A stretch of DNA of 64,000 nucleotides from Klebsormidium nitens. Taxonomy: Eukaryota; Streptophyta; Klebsormidiophyceae; Klebsormidiales; Klebsormidiaceae. The position numbers and the translations under genes were made by a program. The notes under the pieces were generated by a model. The model was given only the letters and a program-made list of their open reading frames with translations, was not told the DNA's origin and made no database searches. Shown here one piece after another: positions 46,481 through 57,800 of the stretch. The number at the start of each line of letters is the position of its first letter. Position 1 is the first letter of the stretch. The stretch spans positions 62,001 to 126,000 of the forward strand of contig DF237041.1 in NCBI GenBank assembly GCA_000708835.1, given 5' to 3'.

Positions 46481-47870
46481 TCATACAGGTCGATTGGAGT
46501 CCGGTGATTGCAACTTCTGCTTCAGAAACTCGTTTATGTGCTCGGTCTTCCATTTATCGATCCTGCAGAACAGTAGCAGAGATCTTCAGAGGGACTGCTT
46601 GATCCTGGACAACAGGCCAATCCATCTGCTGACAACTTGGCGGTACCAGGTCGAGGTAAGACTAACGCACCAATTCATGACACGGGCATCAGTATTCAAC
46701 ATGCACATTCAAAGATAACTACCAAGACCTACTATCCAAGTAAAACAAAGTGGAACTGACCTTATTGTTTCTTGGACTTCTCCATCCTCGTCCTTCATGA
46801 CCAGTTTGGGTGCGGACCCGCTCCGGTGCTTCAACGTTAACTTCGGGTGGTCTTTCATGTGCTTCTCCAGGAATGTGGAGACGGCTGAGTAGTAACGAAC
46901 TTTCCTATTGCAAACCTCAAGTGTGGCAGATGCGTACACAACCTGGACGAAACAGAAGTCGAAAGCTTTGGCACATGCTTGGCTGCTTATATGCAGGCCA
47001 TCTGTTCCTACATACTCTTAAGTACATGTCCTGCCGCAAAAGCAGGCCAGGCTCCATCCAAATGAGCTAGTCAAGGTATCAGTCAGACTGTGTTCAAGGA
47101 TTTGAGGGGGAACAACACCAGACAACATACTCCGGCCTAGTCTCCTTGGATTAGCAATGCACCTCTGACTGAGAATTTGAAAGCTGCAGAAAATTTGAAA
47201 GCTGCAGAAGCTAACTAGCAACAGACTAAGAAAGAATCTTCATTACTGCGGAAGGCTTGCCTTCGAACCATCATCCCCATCGTCCGGAATGCTGCACCGC
47301 CTGCAGTCCGCTTCAAGTTCTGCAGCAAAAGGATGCGGGAACTTCTGTGGGGCGCAGATTAGACACCACACTCAAGCTCAGGGGTCCGTATAGCTGGAGA
47401 AGATGCATAGTGCTGAAGACGGGGCCTTATCTAGACACTGTGGTGGTTGCAGCTTGGACTCGGCTGCATTCATGTTGTGCCAAATCGTGAGCAAATGCAA
47501 GGGAAGATCAGATGTAGAAGCTCAGATGGATCTACCTGTTCATTGATTCTGAAGATCATCACAGAACCTCAGGAAAAACGATGCAAGCTGGATAAAGTTG
47601 GACCACTGTCAAGCCTGTAAAACTTGGCTTAAGTTCCTCTGAAGTATCATCTGACAAGGAGGCACACTTCTTACCAGCATCCTTTACATACTCAGCGAAG
47701 GTGTCGCAAAAGCGCCTTAACCCAAGACCTGTGAATCCGAGCTCCTCACAAGACAGCTCTGCTTTCGCATCATTTGCACTGTCCAAATTCTCCGCGAAAC
47801 ATGGTTGCTTGTAGATGATGAAGAGGAGGATGCAGGACAGGATTGCAGCCATTCCTGTTCTGGTAGCCAT
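46481..47870 (-). CDS. Sep15/SelM-like thioredoxin-fold ER protein
   Basis: Sep15 (selenoprotein F) relatives are ER-lumen redox proteins linked to glycoprotein folding quality control. Exons: 47870-47675, 47319-47261, 46942-46761 and 46562-46481, giving 172 residues with fitting phases. The ATG is followed by a signal peptide (MAAILSCILLFIIYKQPCFA). A Cys-containing domain follows (SCEELGFTGLGL, RFCDTF, DAELEADCRRC), then the thioredoxin-like domain with VVYASATLEVCNRKVRYY and APKLVMKDEDGEVQETIRID. The site that is C-G-Sec in animals reads C-N-R, as in plant homologues with C-x-R. No in-frame TGA is present, so this is not a selenoprotein. The second intron uses a GC donor (AAG|GCAAG). The gene is divergent from SBPase with only 435 bases between start codons. 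Confidence 0.9.
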
Positions 47871-48305
47871 GGCGCCTGCCAAGTTGTCAAGATTGCTGAC
47901 AGTGACACGAGAGCATCATGCATCATTGGGCTTTGACAAACTTGAAAGAGGAAGGAGCTAGCTAGGGCGGTGCGACGCAGATCCTCTTTTGCATGAAGCC
48001 TTGGCGAGGTTTCAGATTTAAGCGCGCGCGCTTGCGGGTCAGCTGGAAGTGCGGCGGCCGCGCGAGCCGCAGATGCGAATGATATCAGACTTCTGGGATT
48101 TGACGGCTCACAAATTGCGGTATCTCCGATGGACGGTCGTCAGCAATCCGATCTGCCTGGGGCTGAGATTCGCTCTGCAAAGGATGCATGATATGGCTTG
48201 CAAATGCAATGCAAGCTGCTTTCTCCCTGACAAAAGCGCAGCGCATCTTTGCGCTCTTTTCTTCTCATCTTTTCGAAATCTGCGCTTCTTCCCTTATCCA
48301 GAAAG
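47871..48305. other. Divergent intergenic region, Sep15-like / SBPase
   Basis: This compact 435-base spacer must contain both promoters and 5' leaders. A G+C-rich stretch with alternating GC (AAGCGCGCGCGCTTG) lies near 48020. No TATA box was recognised. Confidence 0.5.
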
Positions 48306-51300
48306 ATGGCGTCCTGTGCTGCCGTTGCCCGGGGTCTGTCCACGTCCTTCACCGCTGCCGCCAGCAGCAATGCTTCGAGCAGCGCTTGCAATGCAAAGGC
48401 GGCGCTTCCCTTAGGATCCTTCAAGTCTGTGGCCCGTAATGGCCGGCAGGGAGCTGCCGTTCAGGCTCTGGTGAGGGCACAGAAGTTGTCATCTCAAGCT
48501 CGTCCTGTTACGTCATGTTTTTCTATGGAAGCAAAAGGTTTCAGGTAGCGATGCAGAGGAGTTCTGATCTTGACGATCTAGGTCAAGCTTTTGGGTGTCA
48601 TCTCAATAAATTGGAACATTCTTCTTTAGACTTTGTTAAGGCAGCACCTTGTTATCACCGATCTGCACAGGCCACATATACAGCATGCGGAGAAGTCAGC
48701 AATGAGAATGTGCAAGTCCGCCTGCTCACCAGTAATGTAGCATCCCATATTCTTCAAACCTTCAGGCAGTGTGCAGAAACGCAGTCAGCGAACAGACCTG
48801 TTGGCTCGACCGCCACTCAATGTGGTGTTGGACAATGGTACACAATGCACTGGTAGCATCGCTGCTGTAGGAAAAGCTTCACAGTGCAACAAACCTAGGG
48901 GCGCTCTAGGAAACCCCTAGAGAGCAGACAACCCCCTCCTCATCTGCACAAGTCGGGCTTGAAGTCAAGTCACGAGTTGCTGCCACTTGTGATTATGGTG
49001 CCGCTGTTCTTAGAGGCATCCCAGATTGATTGAATCAAACTTTTGCGCCCTGGTTTACAAATGACCAAGAGCATACTGTAGAAGACTCCAGTAAATTGGA
49101 CTCACGTGCGGTCTACCCAACTTGCAGAGCGCCAGCGCTAGCCTCTTCAATGGCCAGAGCATTGCTCACAAGAGCGCAAAGAAGAGCCAGAGGACCGCAG
49201 CAAGGGCCAGCAAGAAGGCCATCACCGCAGAGATCGGAGACTCGCTGGTAAGGTCCCTGAATCCTCCGGAACACACTGGATCTTAACTTAGAAATGCGTC
49301 CCGCTGGTGCTGGTAAAGGATCCAAACATGCCGGAAGGTGATACAGAGAGCTTCCAAGTAGGGGTTTGCCAATTTGCGCTGCATAAATCACTTGACAGCA
49401 GGATAATAGAGGCAAGGTGAAGCTGAGCAAACGGGATATCTCCGGTGCTGCATTGAACTAGCAAGATCCAAAGGTCGATGCAAACTTCTTAGGGTTCTGG
49501 AAAGGGTCCAACTTACATTGGCTATATAGGGAATCTGCCAACATGAATCTTTGTTTGTGACCTTGAAATTATGAAGTCAGAAGTAGGGATCTGCGACTCG
49601 TTAATGTACATCCTCAGTGCCGATTTGGAAGACTTATTATCCAACTTATTATCCTGTGCGACAGATGATAGGCAAATTCAGCTCAGCGCTGCAGGAGTTT
49701 CTTCTATTTGGAACTAAAACTCATTATGCGTTCTCAGAAAAAAGTTGTCCATTCTGGCCCTGGCAAGGAGAAGCAAACCAGTGGCAATCGCACAGTATTA
49801 GGCAAAGAGTAGTCAACATCTACTAACTTGTGCCACCACCTTTCTTTGCTGTACACAGACTAAGCGTGCATCTCACACATGGTTTGAAAAGTGGAGCGGC
49901 TTTTCTTCTTCAAATTGGTTTTGGGACAAAGGTTTCAGTTTAGCATTCTAGCTCCGCAGTTATAGTGGTAGACCATCCTGTATACTGAGACCCTAATTTT
50001 ACAGCTGTTCCAGAAGGCTTCGGTGATGGGTGACGGAAGAAGCTTGTCAGGCTTGCTGAGATCAGGCCGTTCTAATGCAGGTTAACCATCAGGATCTGTC
50101 TGTGCATGCACCGAAGCATTGAGGCTTCAAATGCCAGAGTTTGTTTCTCATCCTGGGCCAAAGAGAAGTCCAAGTTACAACTACTTTGGTAGACAATTAT
50201 CGAGTCATCAGCAGCAATGCGCTTAGCCCCCTGAAGTTGTTGCTCTTCAGTATCTATTCGCCCTCCAGTCAGTCACAACCCTTTCTTCGCTCTCTTTGAG
50301 AACCTCCCTCCTCGCAGAAGTGCAAACAAACTTTTGCTTTCGCTCGCTGCAATGCTCAAAGTCCCCTCCAGTGCATCCCATTCTCATGTTGCCTGATCTC
50401 AATTTTCAGGAGGAGTTCCTGGAGAAGACCATCCCCGATCAGAAGAACCTTGCACGCCTGCTCATGAGCCTGGGTGAGGCCCTGCGCACCATCGCGTTCA
50501 AGGTGCGCACCGCCAGCTGCGGCGCCACCGCCTGCATCAACACCTTCGGAGACGAGCAGCTCGCCGTCGATCTGCTGGCTGACAAGCTCCTGTTCGAGGT
50601 GAGTCCTTCTGCAAGTAGCATGCTGGCGGTGGTGGTTGCGGTTTGAGCCCATTGACCTTTTCACCTGTCAGAGCTGCTAATATGTAAGTAAGAACAAGCT
50701 CAACAGGCTTGCCATGAGCATTGACAACTTTGTCTGGAGAATACTCGAGCCGCCTCACCTTCCCCAAAGGCCGGCAAACTTGCTTCTTTCTATCTTTTGG
50801 AATAAGTAGGACTCATTCTGCACCGTCCAAATTTTCTGCTCTCTCCAGTCAAGCCCATCTCCCAGCAAAATGCAATTTAACGGCACTAATTGAGATGTCA
50901 TGTGAAATCTCCAAGACTGTCCTAGTAGTTGCTCACAAACGGAAGGTTTGAAATGGGTCTTTGTCCTTTGCAGGCCCTTAAGTTCAGCCATGTGTGCAAG
51001 TATGCCGCCTCTGAGGAGAACCCCGAGCTCCTAGACATGGGCGGCCCCACTGAGGGTGAGCTCAACCACGTCCCTCTCTAATTGTTTCCCCGACCTTTCC
51101 AGTTTCAAATGTCTATTCTGCAGTCGTCCCAGCAGAAGACCGAGCACTAAATTACGGCCAGACAACCAAGCCAGGGACGATTCCAGTTCAACAGCTGGCA
51201 GTCCTGCTTCAACGCTGATCTCTCTGCATCCAAACATTCATCATAGTCTGGTGTCTTGAGCTCCTAGTTTAGCTTAGCGATTCTTAATACAGCTAGTCAA

Positions 51301-53921
51301 TTACTGCGGCCCGAACGGCGCGTCTGCGAAGGGATGAACGGGCCTTATGGTGGCAGAACGTGGCGGCAAGAGGGGGGGCCTTGGCATCCAGAGGTCCGAA
51401 CGCAGCTTGTAGGACGACCATTTTTTGTCATACTTTCAAGCACTTCACCAATGCCGTCAGCTTATGCTGCCTCTGCTTCCTCCCCGAACCGCAGGCGGCT
51501 TCAGTGTTGTGTTCGACCCCCTCGACGGCTCCTCCATCGTTGACACTAACTTCACGGTTGGCACCATCTTCGGTGCGTGGCCTGGGGACAAGGTCGCCGG
51601 AACCACCGGGCGTGACATGGCTGCGGCTGGTATGGGCGTGTACGGCCCCAGGACAACGTACGTGCTGGCCATCAAGGGCGTACCGGGGACCCACGAGTTC
51701 TTGCTCCTGGATGAGGGTGAGTTTTGCGTGGGAGATCTCTGTGATGGTTACAGACGCTCAAGGATGGGTAATTATGATGTGAGCGCAATCAAAATTTGTT
51801 GAGGTTGGAAAGGGTCCTTTGGGCTGAAGCCCTTTTGACTTGTCGTTCAGAGGTCCTATCGGACTGGAGTGTTTCACAGGAGCGTCATATGTTTCCCTGG
51901 AAGGGTCATCTGATTTGGAGCACACATGACTCTGCCGCAGTTCTTCAAGGGTCCCTCTGTGGCGAAGCTAAGGCGGGCTTCAAAGGTGCTTTCTGATAGG
52001 AGCGCTTTGCATGAGAGTCTGGGCTTGGGTGTGGCGTTGATAGCTGCTACTTTTCAAATTCGATTTTGTTAAGACCCGCAGTTTGATAGCAAGTCCCGCA
52101 ACTAATCTCGGTGCTCAGATTCGCTGATCCTTTGGGCTCTTCCGGCTTTGGGTGATTTCGCGAGGCGGCCAAACTCTTCCTAACACGACTTGGCTTCTGC
52201 AGGCAAGTGGTTCCACGTGAAGGACACCACCCACATCGGCGAGGGCAAGCTCTTCTCCCCCGGCAACTTGAGGGCGACCTTCGACAACCCCGACTATGAG
52301 AAGGTGAGGCACGAGCCACAGTTCGAGTCGATTTGCAACGGGCTTTTCCCGGAAACGTTGTTCGTCCTGCTGAGGTGCATACCAGTCTTCGAGACAGTTG
52401 GAGCCTTTTTGGAAGGATCAGGAACCATCCAGTATGTCAAAGTGCAAAGAGTGGTAGGATACTCGTGCCGAAAGTAGGTGGGCGCCATCTCGGACTTGTG
52501 ATCTTCGATCAAGAGGATGCGGAATGATTGAGGTCCTTGATCATCCCAAACCAATATAGACGCGCTCGTCACTAGCCTGTGATCTTTCGAGAATGACGTG
52601 ATTTCCTAGAGCGGCTGCGCAAGGATCCAGGTGAATGTGAGCCTCTTGTCGAACGTAATGATGGATGAGGACATTGGAGGGTTATCCTTACCAAAGTTTG
52701 GACCTGAAATGTGCGCTTCTCCTGTTTTGCAGCTTGTAAACTACTGGATTAGCGAAAAGTACACCCTGCGGTACACTGGCGGTATGGTGCCCGATGTCAA
52801 CCAGGTCAGTCGAGTCTCTCCAGATGGTATCTTGGCCTTACTAGCATAGCGCCCGAAAAGAACCTTGGCTTATGCCCGGGTGCAAGGCATGGGACGAAAG
52901 CGGCGCACGCAGGGCCTGGCGCTAGAAGAAGATGCTGTACAATAGAACACGTCGTGCACCAACTTCATTGTTTTGACAAGCGTAGCTTGCTGTACGCTCT
53001 CCCTTTTTCCGATCACATCAGGGTCACTTGACGACACTGCAAATCAACAAGTCACTTGGAGCCTGTGTGAGTCGTTTCAGTGCTTCCAACGTTCCTCATC
53101 TCCGACACCCTAAGACGGGCCTATTCTCACCGCCGCTCACTGGACTGCAGATCATCGTGAAGGAGAAGGGTGTGTTCTCCAACGTCACCTCCCCCAGCAC
53201 CAAGGCCAAGCTCCGCCTGGCCTTCGAGGTTGCACCCCTGGGTCTGCTCATTGAGAACGCCGGAGGCTACAGCAGCAACGGCACCATGAGCGTACTAGAT
53301 ATCCCCATCCAGGGGATTGACGACAGGACGCAGGTGAGGTCCTAGTAAAGGCTGACTGCTGACTTTTGCTGGTTTGAAACATCTTGGAGGGTTCGGTGTG
53401 AGCAGATAAGCGGAAGACAAATCATATTTTGTTGGGATTGGCAACAGAACGCGGGTATTCGATCTTGAAACGCGCTTCTGCCTGAGTGAATGCGCTCACT
53501 TTAAAGCATCTTGGGAATGAAAAGAGAGGAATAGAAGGGTGCTCGTGCAGTCCTTGCTTCCACGAACTTCCGTACTTTTTTTCAGTGAGACTTTGTTTCG
53601 ATTGTTCCCTTCTGAGCTGCTGTTGCTGTCATACCTGCTTTGTCAACGTCTTTAAGCAATGAAACCGCTCCATCAAACGTACATTTCGTCTTTGCTGAGC
53701 GAGTTCCGCTCTTAGAATCGCAGTGCTGATGATTCTTGTCACATTGGTCTGTCATCTGCACTGCGCCCTCAATAACCTGGCTCCATTGTGCAAGCAGCAA
53801 ACTCATTGTTTGTTGGCTGTCCCTGCAGTGTGCTTATGGGAGTTTGAACGAGATCATCAGGTTCGAGGAGTACCTCTACGGCAAGTCCCGCCTTTCAGAG
53901 AAGGCCAAGGTAGCCGCTTAA
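48306..53921 (+). CDS. SBPASE: Sedoheptulose-1,7-bisphosphatase, chloroplastic
   Basis: Calvin-cycle enzyme that dephosphorylates sedoheptulose-1,7-bisphosphate in the stroma, controlling RuBP regeneration. Exons: 48306-48470, 50410-50598, 50974-51055, 51495-51716, 52203-52303, 52733-52804, 53151-53333 and 53829-53921, giving 368 residues with matching phases. The first 55 residues are a Ser/Ala-rich plastid transit peptide. The redox-control cysteines are kept in ASCGATAC (residues 92 and 97), implying thioredoxin activation in light. Metal and substrate motifs [43 protein letters not shown] and [16 protein letters not shown] are intact. The C-terminus is EKAKVAA. SBPase rather than FBPase is shown by the N-terminal [16 protein letters not shown] block. 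Intron 1 is 1.9 kb and separates the transit peptide from the mature enzyme. Confidence 0.97.
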
Positions 53922-54829
53922 GCGCGTTGAAATGTGTTTGAGGTCCGTGTCAGTGTTGAATACCCGTTGAATAGGGCAGCTGGCAGCCCCAATCTTTTAC
54001 ATCGTCACTGTTACGTTTTGGAGGACGCTCCGTGAGCTACAGGTGAAAACAGCCAACTGCCTTTATAATGGTTGGAGGATTTGCGACATGTCCGATCTGT
54101 CAATGACACGCGGCCACTTGTGAGTGACATCTTGAATTTGCGTCAAATTCATGCATCATCGCTAGCTTGAAAGTATCCAACACTGATTGCAATGCATGCA
54201 TGCAGTGCCGCCGTGATATGCACAAGAAATGCAATTCATGCAACCTCAGCCTGGCTGTAAGTTGATGGTATCATTGGTGTGCATGGGCCGCCAGGGCGCG
54301 CTGCGCAAAGGTAGAAATTATTAATGTCGCAGATGGGGTCAACTGCGGGCGGCCAAGGCGGGCCCGGGGCTGAACTTAGCTAGCCTCACTATTTGCTAAG
54401 CAGGCATATGCGGCGTGCATAAGCCCTGCATGGGGTCTGGGCCCTGGCCGGCCCGCCGCTGCTGCGCCTATCGGGGCGCCATTTTTTTTCCGGGAGACCG
54501 CGGGAATAGTCAATGTGCGCTGCAATCGGCCCGGTAGCTCGCCATTTGAGATCGTGCTGAACCGTACATGCCATCGAAGTCAACTGTTCATCATACTGCT
54601 CAGGACCGAGCATGCCAAGAATCGAAATCGGCTCAACTTCGCAGCGCCATGGCGTACTAAAGCCGAATTCAGGACCGCTAAGTCACTCAACATGTGCATT
54701 TTGAAATTCCGCCCGATACAATATGAGCGGAGCATTGCAGACTTGTAAGGCAATTGCGGCAGTCGAACAGGACGAGATCAGTTGGATTGTCAGATGCTCT
54801 TACATAATAGAAGCGGGCTACAGGGAGCA
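53922..54829. other. Convergent intergenic region, SBPase / proteasome beta-2
   Basis: A 0.9 kb spacer between two stop codons. It includes a G+C-rich patch at 54340-54480 and ATGCATGCATGCAG near 54193. No gene or repeat was supported. Confidence 0.5.
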
Positions 54830-57800
54830 CTAAGGCTTCTGATCGACTTCCATGGCTTCCAACTCCCCAGCTGCTGGAGACGCGTCTTCTACAGTCACCA
54901 GATCGCCGAGCTTCTTCACACTCGATGAGAGAACGGCTGCACACAAGACTTCCCGTCAGTCGTGGGAACGAGTGTAACACATTGTCTATCGTGTGGAGTA
55001 TTTGCCAAATTCCGCCAGTGTTTTGCATGCGACCAGATATTAAGGTGCTGAACTTGAGTTTCTACAGAACTTGTGCCGCGAACCGACTTCTCGTGGCCAA
55101 GCATGGAATCAAACTGCTGGGGTCCTTCAAACTGAAAACGTCGTCCAGTCCGCGGTTGATTTCGCTTGGCCTCCGTTGAGAAGCCAGATCACCAGAAGAA
55201 CGGATTGAATCGACAAGAGCAGCATCCGCAGCGGGAGTAGCAGGTTACGACCACGACAGAATATCAAAGCAACGAAGATGGCAAGCTAAGACTAAATGGA
55301 GACTGAAAATGCGCAAAGGACGGCAAGCGTGCTTGGGGACTTACGGGTGTGGCCCCTGGGGAAGACATAGCCCTTGCTCCGGTTGTACGTCCGCGGGTTC
55401 GGGGTCTCGAAGTTGCGCAGCATCTCTTTGCCGTCCTGAAAACGTGGCCAACGAAGACCAGTGAAAACTTCAAAGCAGGAGTATATGCTCTTGATGTTTT
55501 GGAGCTCTACGGGGTGTCAATCTCAAGGCCCGAAAGAGCTGCTTTGGCTGACATGTGCGGAGATTTGACTAGGGAAAGAACAAAGGTTTGGAGTGGGTAA
55601 GGACCTCATGCTGAGTCCATGTTGAACGTGTCAGAGCGCTTCGCGAACCTCAAAGGCGCCCACCGGAATAGCAGAGTGGCGCACCGGGAAAGCGATTGTC
55701 CCGAACAATCTGAGAACGTTCTCCGTCTCAAAACGATTCGTTTAGTTCGAGAGTATGAAGCCCATTGGACAACCAGCGCAAATTTCAAACTAAAGCTATG
55801 CCATCTTTTTTCTCTTCTCCGTCTCGAAAGGATCATTTATTCTTAAATTATGGACCCCATCTAACACCCAGCGCAAATTTGAAATATGGGCATGCCGCCT
55901 TCAATTCTCGCCCTGACACAACCCAAAGGCGTCCCCTCACCTTTGTAATCACGCAGACGTCCACGTTGCTCCCGCTCCCTAAGTCGTTGAAGATCCCCGC
56001 CTTGATCGCTGACGCCACCAGGTCGATCGCCTCCTCTCTCTGTCGGTCAAAGCGAAGGAGTGTCAAGAGAGAACGTAAGCCCAACAAAAGTATTCGCTGT
56101 CGCAGACCTCGCTGTCGTCCAAAGCGAAGGTTTGTCAAAGAGAACGTAAGCCCAAGAAAAGAATGCGCTGTCGCAAATCCTTTGCTCTCTCGGCAACACA
56201 AGCCAGCGGAGGCACACAAGTAAGCAGAACCGGACAAGAAATCCGTTGTTCCGAGTTGTTTTGCCTCCTTTCTACACTGAGAGCGGAAACTACCAGTCAA
56301 AGGGGTGTAAGTGGGAGGCAGAAAAAGTAGTCTCTCGGAGACACTTTTCTTCCTCACTCCATTCTCTGGTTGGATACGAGATACGATTCTCTACGAGCGG
56401 CGGAAGAGCAGCGACGGCTTTGAGAGAAACCCGCACGAGTTGTGCCAGGTCAAAAGCCTCCTCTCTAACGTCGTACGGCGGAGGTCCATCGAATGAACCG
56501 CTATCACAACGACTGTCCAGCTGAGAAGCGAATATTATCTGAATACCCAGGAAATGAACGCTCCGTCCGCATCGCAGAGGGCAAACCCCCCTTCGGTTTT
56601 TGTCGTCTTCTTGTCAGATACTTGCGCACGGAACACCAGAGGCGAGGCGACCAAGCTCAAGACCACGCAGTCAGATCAGCATTCTTATCATACCCTTCAG
56701 AAACTCTCGCTCGTGGTATTTGCCAAGCAACAGTAGGCATGTCCGCTTCCGGATTACGTTCGAAACAGGAGCCAAGGATCGTGCCTCACCGTCAGGTTCT
56801 CCTTGTACTTGGCCTCGAAGACGGCCATGGCGGCAAGGGACCCGGAACCCATCGTAGCGTATGGCAGCGTGTCGGTGGAGCCGTGCGGGTAAACCTGCAA
56901 AGTAGACGGGTTGTCATGGTAGAAGTGGGTAAAAGCCAGAAGTCCGTGCAAGGAAACAGAACAGGTAACCGTTTGAAACAGGAGACAACCAGTTCGTCCG
57001 GAGAGGAGAGGAGAGGAGAGGAAGGTCCGTCTAACGCAGGAACTGAGGGGTGCATCTGTGATCAAAACGCGCGCTTCCTGAGGTCGAACGTGCCTAAGAT
57101 GACGAACACGGCGAGAGGAGATCGGCAAGCGCAAGGGCCACAGCGCAGAAAGGAGGCCACAACAAGGTGGAAACGTGAAGGGAGTCCCCTTCAAAGAGGA
57201 AGGTGCCAGAACTGCCTCCCAAACCTCGCTTTCAAACCAACAAAATCAAGCGCTGAGAGAGCCGCACTCTTCCAGGACCTCCTTGCAGTTTGCTGAGATT
57301 GCAGTAGCAGCATTCTCATTTAAAGATCACAATCGCTCACACCGGCTTGGTCCCCTGGAACAGAGTTGTATCATTCTGGCGGCTAGAGTAAGACAACAGG
57401 CGAAGTTGTGCAAAGAAGTCGCCTTACCGTGTGCAAATGGGGCCCAGTGTTGTCCACACCTCCCAGGACCAGAGCGGCACTCACGTGCCCTTGGTATCTG
57501 CAGACAAGAGGAGTATGCTGGCTCCACTACGATATGGCGAAGGGAGTACAGTATCCACAATCCCCACGAGCCTGCTTCGCTTCAAAGCAGGTAAATCGAA
57601 GCAGGCTCGCTTCCCTCCAAGCAGGACAGTTGAAATCAACCATGGGTACCAATCGATAGATTTACCAGAATCGTCCTGAAGCGCACAAGGCTGAAGTGAC
57701 GCCAGCTGAAGTGACGCCAGCCACCCCTCAGTCAAGCTCTAAGGCGACCAGGAGAAGTCCATTTGCTCTGCTTATGCAAGGGTCAGGCTTCGAACACTAT

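Noticed and set aside
54193-54210. ATGCATGCATGCAG as a regulatory RY element
   Set aside because: It lies between two stop codons of convergent genes, where a promoter role is unlikely; the word alone is not enough.
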